A stretch of 64,000 nucleotides of DNA from Candidatus Geocrenenecus dongiae (GCA_023267855.1 JALNLN010000001.1:87620-151619); one strand, 5' to 3'; shown: positions 18,927 through 29,100, counted from the stretch's first letter. A program made the numbers and translations. Notes: generated from the letters alone by a model not told the origin.

Positions 18927-20756
18927 TTGTGGGTAGAGTTGCAGGATAGTGTTAAGATAGTTCCTGATACGAGTATTATAATTAATGGAAAATTTCTCCG
19001 ATTACTTCAAGAAGAATGTTTTGAGAATTGTGAAATAATTATCCCTGTAGCCGTTATCGACGAGCTTCAGGCTCAAGCTTCTAAAGGTAGAGATGTAGGT
19101 TTTAAGGGTTTAGAACAGTTAAAGAAGATTAGAGAAGTTGCTGAGCAGAAAGGTTATGTTATTAAGTTTGTAGGAGAGAGACCTAGCCTAGAAGATATAA
19201 AGCTTGCTAGAAGTGGTCGGATAGACGCTATCATAAGAGATGCTGCAAGAAGTGAGAAAGCTATACTCTATACTTCAGACTACGTTCAAGCACTTGTTGC
19301 TGAAGCTGAAGGTGTACCAATAAGGTACGTTGAACCATATGAAAAACCTCCTAAACTATCTTTTGAAGAATACTTTACTCAAGATACTCTCAGTCTTCAT
19401 TTAAAAGTTGGTGTACCACCCCTCGCTAAACGTGGAAAGCCAGGAAGATTTACATTAATTAAACTTAGAGAAGAACCGTGTACAGAAGAAGAGTTGGACA
19501 AGATTATTCATGAGATTATGGAAGCCGTCAGGATTTCTGAAGAAGGTAGTATAGAAGTTGTGAGAAGTCATGCTATGGTTGTCCAGCTTGGACAGTATCG
19601 TATAGCTATAGCCCGCCCACCATTCTCAGACGATCTAGAAGTAACTATTGTTAGACCTATAGTAAAACTAAGCATTCAAGATTACAATCTTTCTAGTAAG
19701 CTTATAGAGAGATTGAAGAATAAAGCTGAAGGTATACTGATAGCGGGACCACCAGGTTCAGGTAAAACTACTTTCGCTAGTAGTTTAGCTGAGTTCTACT
19801 TCTCGCTTGGAAAGATAGTTAAGACATTTGAATCTCCTAGAGATCTTCAAGTCGGTCCAGAGATAACTCAATATGGTCCACTTGAAGGAGATTTTGAGAA
19901 GAGTGCTGAACTCCTACTCTTGGTTAGACCAGACTACACGATCTTTGATGAGATCAGGAAGCCTAAAGACTTTAAAGTCTTCTCAGATATGCGTTTAGCA
20001 GGGGTTGGGATGATAGGCGTCGTACATGCAAGCGATCCAATAGACGCTATACAGAGATTTATAGGTAGAGTTGAACTAGGAATGATACCAAGCATAATTG
20101 ATACGGTGATATTTTTGAAGTATGGTCAAGTTGAGAAGGTATACGAACTTGAACTTGTAGTCAAAGTTCCCACAGGTATGACTTCACCAGATCTCGCTAG
20201 ACCAGTCATAGAAGTTAGAGACTTTGAATCAGGTGAACTAGAATACGAGATATACACTTATGGAGAGGAAAATGTAGTTGTCCCTGTATCGAAGATGAAG
20301 GAGTTCAGTGAAAAAATTAGAAAAGATGTTGAGGAAAAAGTTCTCCAGAAGATTAAGATCTATGATCCTGGAGCTGAAGTTGAAGTAATCTCTCCTGGTA
20401 AAGTTGTGGTGAGGGTTAATAGAGATGTCTTGCCGAAGATAGTTGGAAGGAGAGGTGAGACTATAAGTAGAATTGAACGTGATCTTGGAGTATCAATAGA
20501 CTTGGTTCCAAAAACCCCTGTAGATAGGAGAGAGATACCTTATGATATTATGGAGACTGGGAGATCTATCGAGATGATTTTCCCAGAAGAATACTCAAAC
20601 TTAAAAGCTGACGTATATGTAAATGGAGAACATTTATCAACAGTCACTATTGGAAAGAATGGTAAAGTTAGATTCTCAAAGAATTCTGAACTTGGTAGAA
20701 AACTACTCTCAGCACTAGATTCAAAGAAGAATATAACAGTTTATCTAAAAGAGTGA
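18927..20756 (+). CDS. PINA-type protein: PIN domain + PilT-like ATPase + KH domain
   Basis: N-terminal VPDTSIIINGKFLRLLQ PIN; GPPGSGKTTFASSLAEFYFSLGK Walker A; C-terminal KIVGRRGETISRIERDLGVSID KH. Confidence 0.93.
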   Translation: MWVELQDSVKIVPDTSIIINGKFLRLLQEECFENCEIIIPVAVIDELQAQASKGRDVGFKGLEQLKKIREVAEQKGYVIKFVGERPSLEDIKLARSGRIDAIIRDAARSEKAILYTSDYVQALVAEAEGVPIRYVEPYEKPPKLSFEEYFTQDTLSLHLKVGVPPLAKRGKPGRFTLIKLREEPCTEEELDKIIHEIMEAVRISEEGSIEVVRSHAMVVQLGQYRIAIARPPFSDDLEVTIVRPIVKLSIQDYNLSSKLIERLKNKAEGILIAGPPGSGKTTFASSLAEFYFSLGKIVKTFESPRDLQVGPEITQYGPLEGDFEKSAELLLLVRPDYTIFDEIRKPKDFKVFSDMRLAGVGMIGVVHASDPIDAIQRFIGRVELGMIPSIIDTVIFLKYGQVEKVYELELVVKVPTGMTSPDLARPVIEVRDFESGELEYEIYTYGEENVVVPVSKMKEFSEKIRKDVEEKVLQKIKIYDPGAEVEVISPGKVVVRVNRDVLPKIVGRRGETISRIERDLGVSIDLVPKTPVDRREIPYDIMETGRSIEMIFPEEYSNLKADVYVNGEHLSTVTIGKNGKVRFSKNSELGRKLLSALDSKKNITVYLKE

Positions 20757-20819
20757 AGATAGCGTATTGATAAAGATTTTAAGTTTTTTAGCTACTTTAC
20801 ATTCTCCATTTCTGAGAGT

Positions 20820-21236
20820 ATGCAGAAGAGTTGGAGAGAATCTATAATAGATAAATTGGTGAAGAAGTTAAGTTTCCTCAAATCTGAAACTACGTTATCT
20901 GCAATTTCCTGGATTACCGTCTTCGTTGTTATAGTATTTATGAGTGGATTTATATATATCATTACCACCGAGAATCCTATACCAATTATCTTCTTGCAGA
21001 CTGGAGCTATTAGAGTATTCTTATGGAGTATTAATATGCAGACTCATGCTGAAACAATAGTTGTTATGCTCTACTACTTGATGGGTGCTGGAGGCGTACT
21101 ATTATACATGACTGCTATAACTAGAACCTATAATCCCAGAACCTTAAAGTATATGTTGTTCTTTAGTTTTCTACTAATCTTGCTTGCAAGTCTAGGTCTT
21201 TACTCTGCATACACATCTAAGTTTACACCACCTTAA
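20820..21236 (+). CDS. Membrane protein, unknown
   Basis: 138 aa with three TM segments. Confidence 0.6.
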   Translation: MQKSWRESIIDKLVKKLSFLKSETTLSAISWITVFVVIVFMSGFIYIITTENPIPIIFLQTGAIRVFLWSINMQTHAETIVVMLYYLMGAGGVLLYMTAITRTYNPRTLKYMLFFSFLLILLASLGLYSAYTSKFTPP

Positions 21237-21237
21237 C

Positions 21238-21927
21238 TCACCTTACTCGACACTCATCTACACCCCTATCTGAAACCATGAATCTAGCAGACAATGTTGT
21301 TGGAGGTTTCTCGATAAATAGAATCTTATCTACCTTATCATGAGATGAGAGCTTCAGGATCCATTTAGCCCAGTGGTATAGAATTCTGTATGCTACAGGT
21401 TTCTGAACACCATGTTCTGGTATATCATGTACCTGTCCTACAATCAACACTAGTGAATCATACTTCTCAGCCAACTCCGATAATACAGCTACTTGAAAAG
21501 CAAACCTCTTAAACAATATTAAATCTCTCCTAAGGTCTCCCGAAAGCTCTAATCTATACTGGTACGTGAAATCATCTAAAACTACTACATTAAACAGCTT
21601 CTTCAAGTTGTATAATTTTATGACCAGATCTTCTTGTTCTCCGAAATCTCGTATAGGTTTCACTAAGATATCAGACAACTCTATAGACCATTTCTCAGCT
21701 ACTTGAGATATTCTCAGCGGATGGAGTCTTCCAGAACAATCTACGAATAACTGTTTTAATCCTTGTTTAATAGCTGAAGCAGTGATCGTTAACGCTAAAC
21801 TCGTTTTCCCAGAAGCTTCTTCACCATACACAAAATACAATTCTCCTAGTCTAAATCCTCCTCCAAGAATACTATCTAATTCTTTGACACCTGTAGGAAT
21901 GGCAGACCGGCTGAGAGTAGACCCCAT
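21238..21927 (-). CDS. RadB/RecA-superfamily ATPase
   Basis: SRSAIPTGVKELDSILGGGFRLGELYFVYGEEASGKTSLALTIT; VVLDDFTYQYRLEL Walker B region. Confidence 0.8.
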   Translation of the reverse strand: MGSTLSRSAIPTGVKELDSILGGGFRLGELYFVYGEEASGKTSLALTITASAIKQGLKQLFVDCSGRLHPLRISQVAEKWSIELSDILVKPIRDFGEQEDLVIKLYNLKKLFNVVVLDDFTYQYRLELSGDLRRDLILFKRFAFQVAVLSELAEKYDSLVLIVGQVHDIPEHGVQKPVAYRILYHWAKWILKLSSHDKVDKILFIEKPPTTLSARFMVSDRGVDECRVR

Positions 21928-21996
21928 TCTATCAAGATAATGTATATCAGTGCTTGGGATAAAGATTTAAAGAACTGATTTAGTGAATACATCTCT

Positions 21997-22416
21997 TTAT
22001 TCTTTATCAGCAGTCTTAGATTTTTCTATAACTCTCAGTCTTAGGATTATGTAGGTGAGTATAGTGGTTATTGTTGCTAATATGTAGAATCCTACTCCAA
22101 CAGCCATGCCTATAGATGCTGAAACCCATATAGACGCAGCTGTAGTTAATCCTATCACTCTCTCTCTTGTTTGTAAGATTGCTCCAGCACCTATAAACCC
22201 TATACCAGCAACTACGTAAGCAGCAATCCTAGCTGGATCGCTTCCCGGGAAACCATAGAGTGAGAGTATTGTGAATAGACACGATCCAAGAGCTACAAGC
22301 ATATGTGTTCTTAAACCAGCTGGCTTGTCTACTTTCTCCCTCTCATATCCAATAATGCTACCAAGAACTACAGCAATAAGCAATCTAAATACAATTTCTA
22401 ATTCAATATTCTGCAT
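21997..22416 (-). CDS. MgtC/SapB family membrane protein
   Basis: RLLIAVVLGSIIGYEREKVDKPAGLRTHMLVALGSCLFT, GFIGAGAIL, GLTTAASIWVSASIGMAVG. Confidence 0.93.
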   Translation of the reverse strand: MQNIELEIVFRLLIAVVLGSIIGYEREKVDKPAGLRTHMLVALGSCLFTILSLYGFPGSDPARIAAYVVAGIGFIGAGAILQTRERVIGLTTAASIWVSASIGMAVGVGFYILATITTILTYIILRLRVIEKSKTADKE

Positions 22417-22581
22417 ACAAGATTTTTCAATTATTCATGTAATAAATATTGAAGAATGTGCTAGGCTTTTTCAATCAAGTTACTAGTTTTGATGGTAATA
22501 CCCTCTCCATGCTTTTAAGCTTAGATGGAGGATTACGTTAATAATCCTGTTAATTATTCTTGGATAGAATGATTGTTTAGG

Positions 22582-23409
22582 TTAGATTATTTTAGAGTCA
22601 TATCCTTCTTTTGGGAAAGCTGGTTTACATGTAACGCCTTCTCTTTCACATAAGCTTTCCACTAAATGTGATATTTTCCCTCTCCATTCTTTATTTACGG
22701 ACATACATTCTGGATAAATCTTCTTGACATCTTTCATAGATCTTGAAATATTCTTCTTGATCCTGAAGAAGTCGTAGTAGAGTTGTGAACCTGTTTCCTG
22801 GGCTAGTTCTACTATCTTCTCAATATTTTCAAGAGAATCATTTACGTCTCTCATTATTGGTCCTAGAAAGATCCATGTCTCTAAGCCTTCTTCTGATAAT
22901 TTCTTTAATGCATCTATTCTAGAGCTCGGAGGTGGAGCATTCGGTTCAATGATTTCAGCTACGTCATCTCTTACAGTAGTTATCGTTAAGCCTACGTCTA
23001 CATTATTTTTAAACTTGAGGAATAGGTCTAGATCTCTTAATACCGTTGGAGATTTTGTTTGAATGCTGATCTTGAATCTTCTAGATTCTAGCAGTATCTC
23101 TATCCCCTTCCTCGTAAGCTTGGTCTCAGCTTCAATATACTGGTATGGATCTGTAATAGTTGAAACTCCTACTACGCCACGAGTTTTTTCATAAACTTCT
23201 CTCCTCAATACTTCTAATGCATTCTCTTTGATGTATATTATCTTACCCCATGAATCTGCTACTTCTCTATACCTTGTATATGCTCTAGCATAACAGTATA
23301 CGCATCCATGTGCACAGCCGATATATGGATTGTATGTGTAGTCTAGATCGTATAGACCTGTCTTAGAGAGGACGTTCTTAACGTTAATCTTTCTATAGAT
23401 TATGCTCAG
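22582..23409 (-). CDS. Radical SAM protein (SPL-like); N-terminus missing from the ORF-track call
   Basis: The frame upstream of the track start encodes IIYRKINVKNVLSKTGLYDLDYTYNPYIGCAHGCVYCYARAYTRYREVADSWGKIIYIKENALEVLRREV with CxxxCxxC; only CTG (23409) is available as an NTG initiator, overlapping the upstream TGA. Confidence 0.88.
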   Translation of the reverse strand: MSIIYRKINVKNVLSKTGLYDLDYTYNPYIGCAHGCVYCYARAYTRYREVADSWGKIIYIKENALEVLRREVYEKTRGVVGVSTITDPYQYIEAETKLTRKGIEILLESRRFKISIQTKSPTVLRDLDLFLKFKNNVDVGLTITTVRDDVAEIIEPNAPPPSSRIDALKKLSEEGLETWIFLGPIMRDVNDSLENIEKIVELAQETGSQLYYDFFRIKKNISRSMKDVKKIYPECMSVNKEWRGKISHLVESLCEREGVTCKPAFPKEGYDSKII

Positions 23410-24626
23410 AGTCTAGGCACCTCGAGTCTAGATTGTAAGAGAATTTGAGTAAGTAGTCTAGATGTTTTAATCCACCTAGATAACTGTATTCTAGTAGATG
23501 AAGAAAGCCTCTCAAGAACTTCTCTAATATCTCCAAATTTCTCAGGCTTGTTCTTAAACATCTCTCTAACATTTTCTCTTACAAACCATACGCCTATCGG
23601 GAGGAAGAATCCTTCATAAATTTCACGAATCAGTATCGCAGTCCCCTGCCTTCCTTCCCTAATCATGTACTCCGCCGTAGCTAGTCTAGCAGCGTAGTAG
23701 CATCCTCCTAGAGAAGCATAAGTACTCCTACCACGAAAATCTTCCCAATCATCTTCAACCTCAATCCTCATTCCAGGATTCCACGTAGTATATGGAAACC
23801 ATGCTTCAATCCATTCATAACTCCACCTATATGGAGCAATTATAGCTATGAATGTATTATTCTCATGTCTTCTTTCGAAAAACAGATATGAATCAAATAC
23901 GGGAAGTTTCTTCACTTTCTCTATCAATCTCTTAGATATTATTGAATCTACAGCAGTAATTGACCAACGTGTTGGAACAATCTTCCTAAACCCAGCTTTA
24001 CCGAAAACACCTATAGAGAATAGTTTCTGTATATGTGAGACTGGGATACTGTTTGAGTAGAGATTCATAACTGCTTCAGTAGCAGTGAGTTCTCTATCTA
24101 GTAAGACTCTATCTATAGGTTTAGGAATCTTAGGATTTCCAAGTATACGTAGTTTCTCTAAGATCCCCGCTGGTCCTAGTGGAGGTGAGTTTACATCAAG
24201 CTTAATGTATGGTCTAGGAGGTTTGGAGAACCTCAATTCTAGGTCTACTGGTTTGGAGGATGCTGCTAAGATCTTTACGTCTTCCATCTTCTCAGGTTTC
24301 GCTACATCTACATTTATACAAGCTCTCAGAAGGCTAAGCCTCATTTGTAGTATCTCGTTTAGATTTATGTTCAACCATTTTTCAGGCATATCATATATCT
24401 CAACATTACTTCCTTCAGGGACTACTGCTGGAGCAACACGTACACGTGGGTAACCAATTCTACCAACAAATACAGATGGAGGAGAAGGAGCTTCAATAAA
24501 ATAAGATTCAATAGTCTTAAGTTTCTGGATAGTATTCCAGTATGAGATTTGTGGACATACCTCTTTACCACAGAGATTTCTAGTCCCTCTACATAATAGA
24601 CAAGACTTGACGATAGTCTCAGGCAT
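23406..24626 (-). CDS. DNA repair protein NreA-like
   Basis: Cys-rich N-terminus CLLCRGTRNLCGKEVCP; PPSVFVGRIGYPRVRVAP; SITAVDSIISKRLIEKVK; typical Nre architecture. Confidence 0.85.
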   Translation of the reverse strand: MPETIVKSCLLCRGTRNLCGKEVCPQISYWNTIQKLKTIESYFIEAPSPPSVFVGRIGYPRVRVAPAVVPEGSNVEIYDMPEKWLNINLNEILQMRLSLLRACINVDVAKPEKMEDVKILAASSKPVDLELRFSKPPRPYIKLDVNSPPLGPAGILEKLRILGNPKIPKPIDRVLLDRELTATEAVMNLYSNSIPVSHIQKLFSIGVFGKAGFRKIVPTRWSITAVDSIISKRLIEKVKKLPVFDSYLFFERRHENNTFIAIIAPYRWSYEWIEAWFPYTTWNPGMRIEVEDDWEDFRGRSTYASLGGCYYAARLATAEYMIREGRQGTAILIREIYEGFFLPIGVWFVRENVREMFKNKPEKFGDIREVLERLSSSTRIQLSRWIKTSRLLTQILLQSRLEVPRL

Positions 24627-24661
24627 CTAAACTTCTAATAAATATGTCTGTAAACTCACTC

Positions 24662-24717
24662 ATAAATACTCTCCAAATACTACTTCTCTGAAAATCGCTG
24701 TACAAGTGAGTATTTAT
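24662..24717. promoter_or_regulatory. 10-bp inverted repeat ATAAATACTC...GAGTATTTAT, putative bidirectional promoter/operator
   Basis: Perfect inverted arms at 24662-24671 and 24708-24717 between divergent genes 24626(-) and 24848(+); both arms include AT-rich TATA-like cores. Confidence 0.5.
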
Positions 24718-24847
24718 AATTAGTTGGTGGAGACCTGTTGGCCATTCTGTAAGAGCTGTCTCAAACTTTTCACAACTAGTTTCCTATGTTTACGTCATGT
24801 TTTTCATTTAGTATATCTTAGATTTATTTTTGGTGGGCTAAGTTCTC

Positions 24848-25972
24848 TTGATAGATCTATTAGGCGAGTTTGAAAAGAAGATAAAAGTTGCCGGTAAGCT
24901 TAGAGACATGATTGAGGTAGAAGAAGCTAGAGAGGCTGAAGTAGATTCTCATGCTCGAAGGCTTCCGAGACCATGTGGTCTCACAGTACATACAGGTTTA
25001 GGATGTAGTTTCGGCTGCACATACTGTTACATATATGATATGGGGTTTACGTACAAGCCTAAACCATATCCTCTCAAAGGCCTACAGCTAGCATACTCTA
25101 TAGCGGTTAATCCTTCAGTAGCGATTGGCAGAAATGGAACATTACTAGCATTCGGATCTATTACAGAACCATTCATGAAAGAAACATTAGAGAAGACTCT
25201 TGAATACATCTCCACTACCTCTAGGTATCTTGAAAACCCTATACAGTTCTCGACCAAAGCGTATCTAGATAGAGAAGTCTGTAGAACGATCTATAACCTA
25301 CAGAAAGACATCAGTGCACTAGTAACGATAATTACGATTAGATACAGTAAGATGCTTGAACCAAGTGCTCCAACACCTTTCAATAGACTTGAAACTATAA
25401 AGAATTTATCAAATGCAGGAGTGAATACATGTTTATTCCTTAGACCAATAATACCAGGAGTAGAAATTTCTGATCTTAGAGAACTTCTAGAAAAGTGTAT
25501 GGAAGCTGGAGCTAGAGGGGTTGTCCTAGGATCGTTGAGAGTAACAGAAGGAGTGATACGTAGATTGAGAGCTTCAGGTTTTCCACACATAGACATGATT
25601 CTAGAACGTTTAGAAAGAAAAATAAACGTAAAATCCCAGACAACTGTCAGAACAAGTGATATCAAAGAGAAAATCAAGAATGTTGCAGAGAAAATTGGGT
25701 TGAAGATTTATCCATCAGCATGTTCTGCAAATATTGATTCCCATAGAATTGGGTGTACTGCATGTGATATGGGACCATGCGGAGACCTGGAAACTATACC
25801 TGAATATAGTCTAAGAGATTTAAGAGAACTTGCATTAAGATATGGCTTAGAGGTTCACGAAGTCAAAGAGGTAGGGTTAACCATATCTTTAAAGATCTCA
25901 GGACAGAAGAGGAAGATCCATGAATTTACAGAATTCACTAAATCTATCCTTAAACGTAGAGTGATGCTTTAG
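24848..25972 (+). CDS. Radical SAM protein (SPL-like) with extra C-terminal Cys cluster
   Basis: HTGLGCSFGCTYCYIYDMGF; C-terminal CSANIDSHRIGCTACDMGPCGD. Confidence 0.88.
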   Translation: MIDLLGEFEKKIKVAGKLRDMIEVEEAREAEVDSHARRLPRPCGLTVHTGLGCSFGCTYCYIYDMGFTYKPKPYPLKGLQLAYSIAVNPSVAIGRNGTLLAFGSITEPFMKETLEKTLEYISTTSRYLENPIQFSTKAYLDREVCRTIYNLQKDISALVTIITIRYSKMLEPSAPTPFNRLETIKNLSNAGVNTCLFLRPIIPGVEISDLRELLEKCMEAGARGVVLGSLRVTEGVIRRLRASGFPHIDMILERLERKINVKSQTTVRTSDIKEKIKNVAEKIGLKIYPSACSANIDSHRIGCTACDMGPCGDLETIPEYSLRDLRELALRYGLEVHEVKEVGLTISLKISGQKRKIHEFTEFTKSILKRRVML

Positions 25973-26035
25973 AGGACATGATTACGGTACCATGAGTATC
26001 AGACAATCTAGACGTATTGTTGATTAAGATTTTTC

Positions 26036-27058
26036 ATGAGGTTTGTTCTTCATTTAATCGAGATTAAGAAGGGTGGTAGATGCTTGATTACTGTTATAGA
26101 GTATAGTAGAGACTTCTTTAGAGAAGTTTCAATTGAGGAAATAGATAAACTAGATGTAGTGATCAATAAGTCTAAGGTTACTTGGATAAGAATCTCCGAT
26201 CTTAAAGATAGAGAGACGTTTGGGAAGCTGGCTGAGAAATTTAAGATTCATCCTCTAACGATTGAAGATATACTGAATGTAGATCAAAGACCAAAGATTG
26301 AGGAATTTCAAAATTACACATATATTGTTTTAAAAATGTTTAAATTCGATAAATCTAGTAAGGAACTTTCTTCCAGACAGTTGAATCTTATTCTTGGTGA
26401 CGGTCTTCTTATCTCTATTGAAGAAGAGAAGAGCAAGGTTGTAGATAATGTGTTGGAGTGGGTGAAAGCTTCACGTGGAATAGTTAGGAGTATGGATGCA
26501 GACTACCTACTATACTTATTGATGGATGTGGTGATAGACGGTTACTTCATAGTTCTAGAGGAGATCGAAGATGAGATAGATGTCCTAGAAGATGAGTTAA
26601 CCTCCAACCCGAGTCCCAGCCTGCTCCACATGATCCATAAATTGAAACGTCAGCTTTTACAGTTCAGTAAGAATATGTGGCCTCTTAGAGAAGTTGTCGG
26701 AACGCTTGAGAGGTCTGGACAACGTTTCGTTAATCCTCAGACTACTCCATACTTTAGAGATCTCTATGATCATACAATTAGAGTCATAGAGAGTGTTGAG
26801 ACACTCCAGGCGATTCTCTCAGACATGCTTGATGTATACTTTTCAGCTGTAAGCAATAAGATGAATGAGGTAATGAAGATGCTGACAATGATAGCAACGA
26901 TATTCATGCCTCTATCATTTATAGCTGGAATATATGGAATGAACTTTGAGTATATGCCAGAGCTTAAATGGGTCTGGGGGTACCCACTAACACTCTCCAT
27001 AATGCTACTCATAGGAGTAACAATGATCCTTTACTTCAAGAGAAAGAAATGGATCTAG
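26036..27058 (+). CDS. corA: CorA-family Mg2+/Co2+ transporter
   Basis: C-terminal MNEVMKMLTMIATIFMPLSFIAGIYGMNFEYMPELKW (GMN motif). Confidence 0.96.
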   Translation: MRFVLHLIEIKKGGRCLITVIEYSRDFFREVSIEEIDKLDVVINKSKVTWIRISDLKDRETFGKLAEKFKIHPLTIEDILNVDQRPKIEEFQNYTYIVLKMFKFDKSSKELSSRQLNLILGDGLLISIEEEKSKVVDNVLEWVKASRGIVRSMDADYLLYLLMDVVIDGYFIVLEEIEDEIDVLEDELTSNPSPSLLHMIHKLKRQLLQFSKNMWPLREVVGTLERSGQRFVNPQTTPYFRDLYDHTIRVIESVETLQAILSDMLDVYFSAVSNKMNEVMKMLTMIATIFMPLSFIAGIYGMNFEYMPELKWVWGYPLTLSIMLLIGVTMILYFKRKKWI

Positions 27059-27242
27059 GAAAACAATAAGAAAAGCCATCTCTGAATAAGATGAAAGAAA
27101 ACACTTATTTCAGATATCTTGTCTAGTATCTTTTCTCTCAGCATATATAATTCTCCTCCAATCATGACGTATACATCATCCGTGTACTGTTAAGCATTTA
27201 TTCTACATTATTCTAGAAGATATTTTTAGCGGTCACAGATTT

Positions 27243-28478
27243 TTAGATAACTTCTATAATCTTCTTTATGAGGAATTCTGGATGTTTTCCTAGTTCCCTA
27301 GATTTCTGGTATATTGCTCTCGCCAGTTCTCCTTTCAATATTAGAACGTCTTCAGACGAAGTAGCGTAGCTTAGCACGATCTCAGAAAGCTTCCTTAACT
27401 TATCTCTATCAAAACCAACATTATCGATAACCATTATTCCGTTCTCTTCAAGGTTCTTTCTCACATTTGGAGGTGAAGGACATCTAGCTACAAGTATCAT
27501 TTTCTTTGGTTTATAGACTTCTCTATACAGCTTGACCAACTCTAATTCTCTAAGTTTAACATTTTTTCTAGATACATCTTCAATCTTTTCAGGTTCAGTT
27601 CTTGCTCCAAGTTCTTTTCCCAACCCCTCCCATAAACCTCTAAGCCACATAAACCTCCATTCTTCAGCTGATATAGGTTGCTCTATTCTCTTAATTTCTC
27701 TAGTTCTCTGATACCAGTCTTCGAGTTCTTTAACTTCTATTATTAGATCTGGTTTCTTGATAGGTGGATCTAGATCTATTTCCAGTATGTTCATGATCAT
27801 GCCGCTGTAAACAAGTATGTCCGGCCTCATTGCTTTGTATAGGCTCCACACTTTCTTTAGATCGTTTGTATCCTCCCAGCTAACTGGTCTAGGAGCTTCT
27901 AAGAAGAAGCTGAGTAAACCTCTCGAAGTACTTATAACTATGTTCGGCGGAATTATCGAGACCTTTTGTTTACCACTTCTCTCAAGACTTAGATACCTAC
28001 ACTCAGGATATACGACCACTCCGCCATCTTCTGATAAATGTGATATTAGAGTTAGAAATATCCATGATTGATAGATGTTTCTCAAATTTGTTTGGAGAGA
28101 TGTTTGAATAGCTCTCCTACCTCTATCTTCAAACATTTTTAAACTCATCTTACCTCTAGCAAGATCCATAGCATATGTGAAAAGCTTCTTCTTAAGATGG
28201 GTCTTCGGATCATCAATAAAACTCTTCAATTCAGGTGGAAATGTAACATTCTCCAATCCAAGCTTTAGGCAAACATCTCTAAGAATACTTTTCAAATTGG
28301 AGATCCATTCTGAAGTTACTTTAAGATTCTCTCCCGATACTTCTTCAACGAACAGATTTTTCAAATAATCTAAATCTTTTGTAAGTTTTTCAGAAAACTC
28401 TCTACTTATCTTAGCTTTTCTGAATGATGTAAAGTTCTTCCTAATCTCTCTATAAATTTCTCTCCAATCAGACTCCAT
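27243..28478 (-). CDS. Hypothetical protein with PD-(D/E)XK-like nuclease motif
   Basis: MRPDILVYSGMIMN...KKPDLIIEVKELEDWYQRTREIKR. Confidence 0.6.
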   Translation of the reverse strand: MESDWREIYREIRKNFTSFRKAKISREFSEKLTKDLDYLKNLFVEEVSGENLKVTSEWISNLKSILRDVCLKLGLENVTFPPELKSFIDDPKTHLKKKLFTYAMDLARGKMSLKMFEDRGRRAIQTSLQTNLRNIYQSWIFLTLISHLSEDGGVVVYPECRYLSLERSGKQKVSIIPPNIVISTSRGLLSFFLEAPRPVSWEDTNDLKKVWSLYKAMRPDILVYSGMIMNILEIDLDPPIKKPDLIIEVKELEDWYQRTREIKRIEQPISAEEWRFMWLRGLWEGLGKELGARTEPEKIEDVSRKNVKLRELELVKLYREVYKPKKMILVARCPSPPNVRKNLEENGIMVIDNVGFDRDKLRKLSEIVLSYATSSEDVLILKGELARAIYQKSRELGKHPEFLIKKIIEVI

Positions 28479-28663
28479 TTGGCCATAGTATTTTAGTTAA
28501 AAGCTAGGAGATAACGATTTCCATATTTTCGTAGAGCCCAGTTTCCTTCTAGGATCCATTAAGACTCGAGAGATTTTTCTTAAATAGAAGACCATACCAT
28601 GCTGGAACAAAATAAATGCTCCATCTAGTGAGGAGGGATAACGATAAGTATAGTGTAAAGATT

Positions 28664-29050
28664 TTAGATCTTCTCTTTTATTTTCTCTAGGAACTTCTCC
28701 TTATCTACTATGTATCTTTCATGTATTCCATATCCAATTATCTTCTCTCCTAAACGTGCCTCGACATAGAATACTAGTCTTCTACCATCTACTTGTAAGA
28801 GACGGGCGTGTATATCTATTTCTGCTCCAACTGGTGCTGGATTAACATGGTAAACATCTACATGTGTTCCAACGGTAGTTTGAGTTTGTGGGAGAAGTTT
28901 ATCGACACCCACCCTACAAGTATTCTCCATGAAGAGTATCATAGCAGGTGTAGCCAGTACTTCTACTTCTCCAGAACCTATATGCTTAGCAGCATATTCA
29001 TGTGGGATCCTATAAGTATTCTGTAGGACGAGACCAGGCTTGATCTCCAT
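28664..29050 (-). CDS. Hotdog-fold thioesterase (FlK-like)
   Basis: LATPAMILFMENTCRVGVDKLLPQTQTTVGTHVDVYHVNPAPVG. Confidence 0.85.
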   Translation of the reverse strand: MEIKPGLVLQNTYRIPHEYAAKHIGSGEVEVLATPAMILFMENTCRVGVDKLLPQTQTTVGTHVDVYHVNPAPVGAEIDIHARLLQVDGRRLVFYVEARLGEKIIGYGIHERYIVDKEKFLEKIKEKI

Positions 29051-29100
29051 ACAAATTTATGGATAATATTTTTGATATAACTCTTTCTTCTTTCAGATAT

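Noticed and set aside
24721-24780. Hairpin-like leader upstream of the radical-SAM gene (tagttggtg...cacaacta with inner gagac/gtctc)
   Set aside because: The outer stem overlaps the putative TATA-to-TSS interval, so it probably would not be transcribed intact; arms are short.
27060-27242. Possible second C/D-box sRNA on the minus strand (ggatgatg ... ctgaga)
   Set aside because: The C-box-like sequence is ATGATGT rather than RUGAUGA and box spacing is too short for a normal guide; no terminal stem.
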